Source: Clostridia bacterium
GTDB lineage: Bacteria > Bacillota > Clostridia > Christensenellales > CAG-138
Direction: 5' to 3'
NCBI GenBank assembly: GCA_017509785.1
Contig: JAFWOT010000012.1
Span: forward strand, 381,476-445,475
DNA length: 64,000 nt
Shown here: positions 63,719-64,000 of the stretch, piece by piece
Numbering within the stretch: position 1 is the first letter of the stretch
How the letters are laid out: every line of letters begins with the position of its first letter
Program-made: the position numbers and the translations under genes
Notes under the pieces: generated by a model
The model's input: only the letters and a program-made list of their open reading frames with translations
Databases searched by the model: none
Told to the model about the DNA's origin: nothing

Positions 63719-64000
63719 ATGAAAGAAAGGCTCGTTAAGAAATCGTTTCCGTTCGGGCGCTTGGCGATGATAACCGCAGGGGGGCTGCTCGTTATCGACA
63801 CCTTATTCGTCATGACCCGAAGCAATCTCAATCTCGGCGTGGTGATGCCCGCGATCATCGGGTTCCCGCTTCTCGCGATCGGCATACTGCTCCCGCTCTT
63901 CAAAAAGGCATGCAAAAAATCGAAGCTGTTCCGTGCTCTCGCGTTCCTGCTCTCGCTGGTATACGCCGTGTTCGCTTTGGCTTTCGCGTTTACGAGCACG
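63719..64000 (+). CDS. membrane protein, N-terminal part
   Basis: The first 94 codons run off the window. A basic start (MKERLVKKSFPFGR) is followed by hydrophobic segments at about 15-33, 40-60 and 74-92. Proteins of the YdcF/SanA group can begin this way, but no identifying motif is in the part seen. The gene has a consensus promoter so close to the ATG that the mRNA should be leaderless. Confidence 0.65.
   Translation, partial: MKERLVKKSFPFGRLAMITAGGLLVIDTLFVMTRSNLNLGVVMPAIIGFPLLAIGILLPLFKKACKKSKLFRALAFLLSLVYAVFALAFAFTST

Overview
The window reads as a chromosomal segment of a GC-rich, endospore-forming Firmicute, most likely an uncultured gut-type member of the Clostridia. The reasons are a GerA/GerB/GerC germinant-receptor operon, an alpha/beta small acid-soluble spore protein, a SpoIVFA/SpoIVFB pair, a SpoVB-like flippase, DivIVA/SepF cell-division genes, strong GGAGG ribosome sites, and house-keeping promoters of the TTGACA-17-TATAAT type almost everywhere. 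The anaerobic indolepyruvate:ferredoxin oxidoreductase and secreted dockerin-tagged proteins fit an amino-acid-fermenting anaerobe. No rRNA, CRISPR array, integrase or transposase was seen.

Layout. 1-5 kb: start of a D-Ala-D-Ala carboxypeptidase (minus), then an HMA protein-mnmA-deoC operon, a lipoprotein and a MATE exporter. 5-11.3 kb (minus): SEC-C protein, NADP isocitrate dehydrogenase, mscL, and gerA-gerB-gerC behind a possible sigma-G promoter. 11.4-21.5 kb (plus): one tightly packed run iorA-iorB-patB-type lyase-pcrA-ligA-AIR synthase-like protein-M28 peptidase, ending in a strong terminator. 21.5-28.5 kb: trpS, a secreted 5'-nucleotidase with a dockerin-like tail, and an aminotransferase-tdh-kbl run for threonine breakdown. 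28.6-30 kb: TauE/SafE permease, then tRNA-Pro(GGG) followed by 213-214 bp tandem repeats that each carry the tRNA 3' end and a terminator. 30-35 kb (minus): rRNA methyltransferase, spore protein, tgt, spoIVFB/spoIVFA behind a near-consensus sigma-E promoter, and a LexA-like repressor whose Ser/Lys dyad positions hold Cys and Arg. 35.8 kb: a divergent 41-residue membrane protein with an operator-like promoter. 36-40 kb: cyclophilin lipoprotein, beta-propeller protein, and a short AT-richer acquired patch (frameshifted small gene, acetyltransferase, remnant). 40-46 kb (minus): lipoprotein, divIVA-sepF-yggS-HlyD-like-dUTPase-M16 run and a deacetylase-like protein with a sigma-E-type promoter. 46-56 kb: M18 aminopeptidase, dGTPase-like/SpoVB pair, pepF, a repeat-rich patch, LytTR-DUF3021 pair, four-helix-bundle protein, tRNA-Trp, Sfp-type phosphopantetheinyl transferase and a lipase. 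56-64 kb: a 1069-residue SNF2-type helicase, a dockerin-protein remnant, a dockerin beta-propeller protein, an SPFH/zinc-ribbon protein, an unusual acyl carrier protein, a P-loop-like protein that has lost its lysine, and the start of a membrane protein.

How genes work together. Sporulation genes are scattered but share recognisable sporulation-type promoters. SpoIVFA is expected to hold SpoIVFB in check until engulfment. IorAB and the PLP lyase suggest amino-acid catabolism feeding ferredoxin; tdh and kbl convert threonine to glycine and acetyl-CoA. The acyl carrier protein may be a substrate of the Sfp-type transferase. The most unusual structures are the tRNA-Pro repeat array, the dyad-altered repressor with its divergent small membrane gene, and two genes whose promoters predict leaderless mRNAs. 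All functional calls are by sequence reading only; no database search was run.
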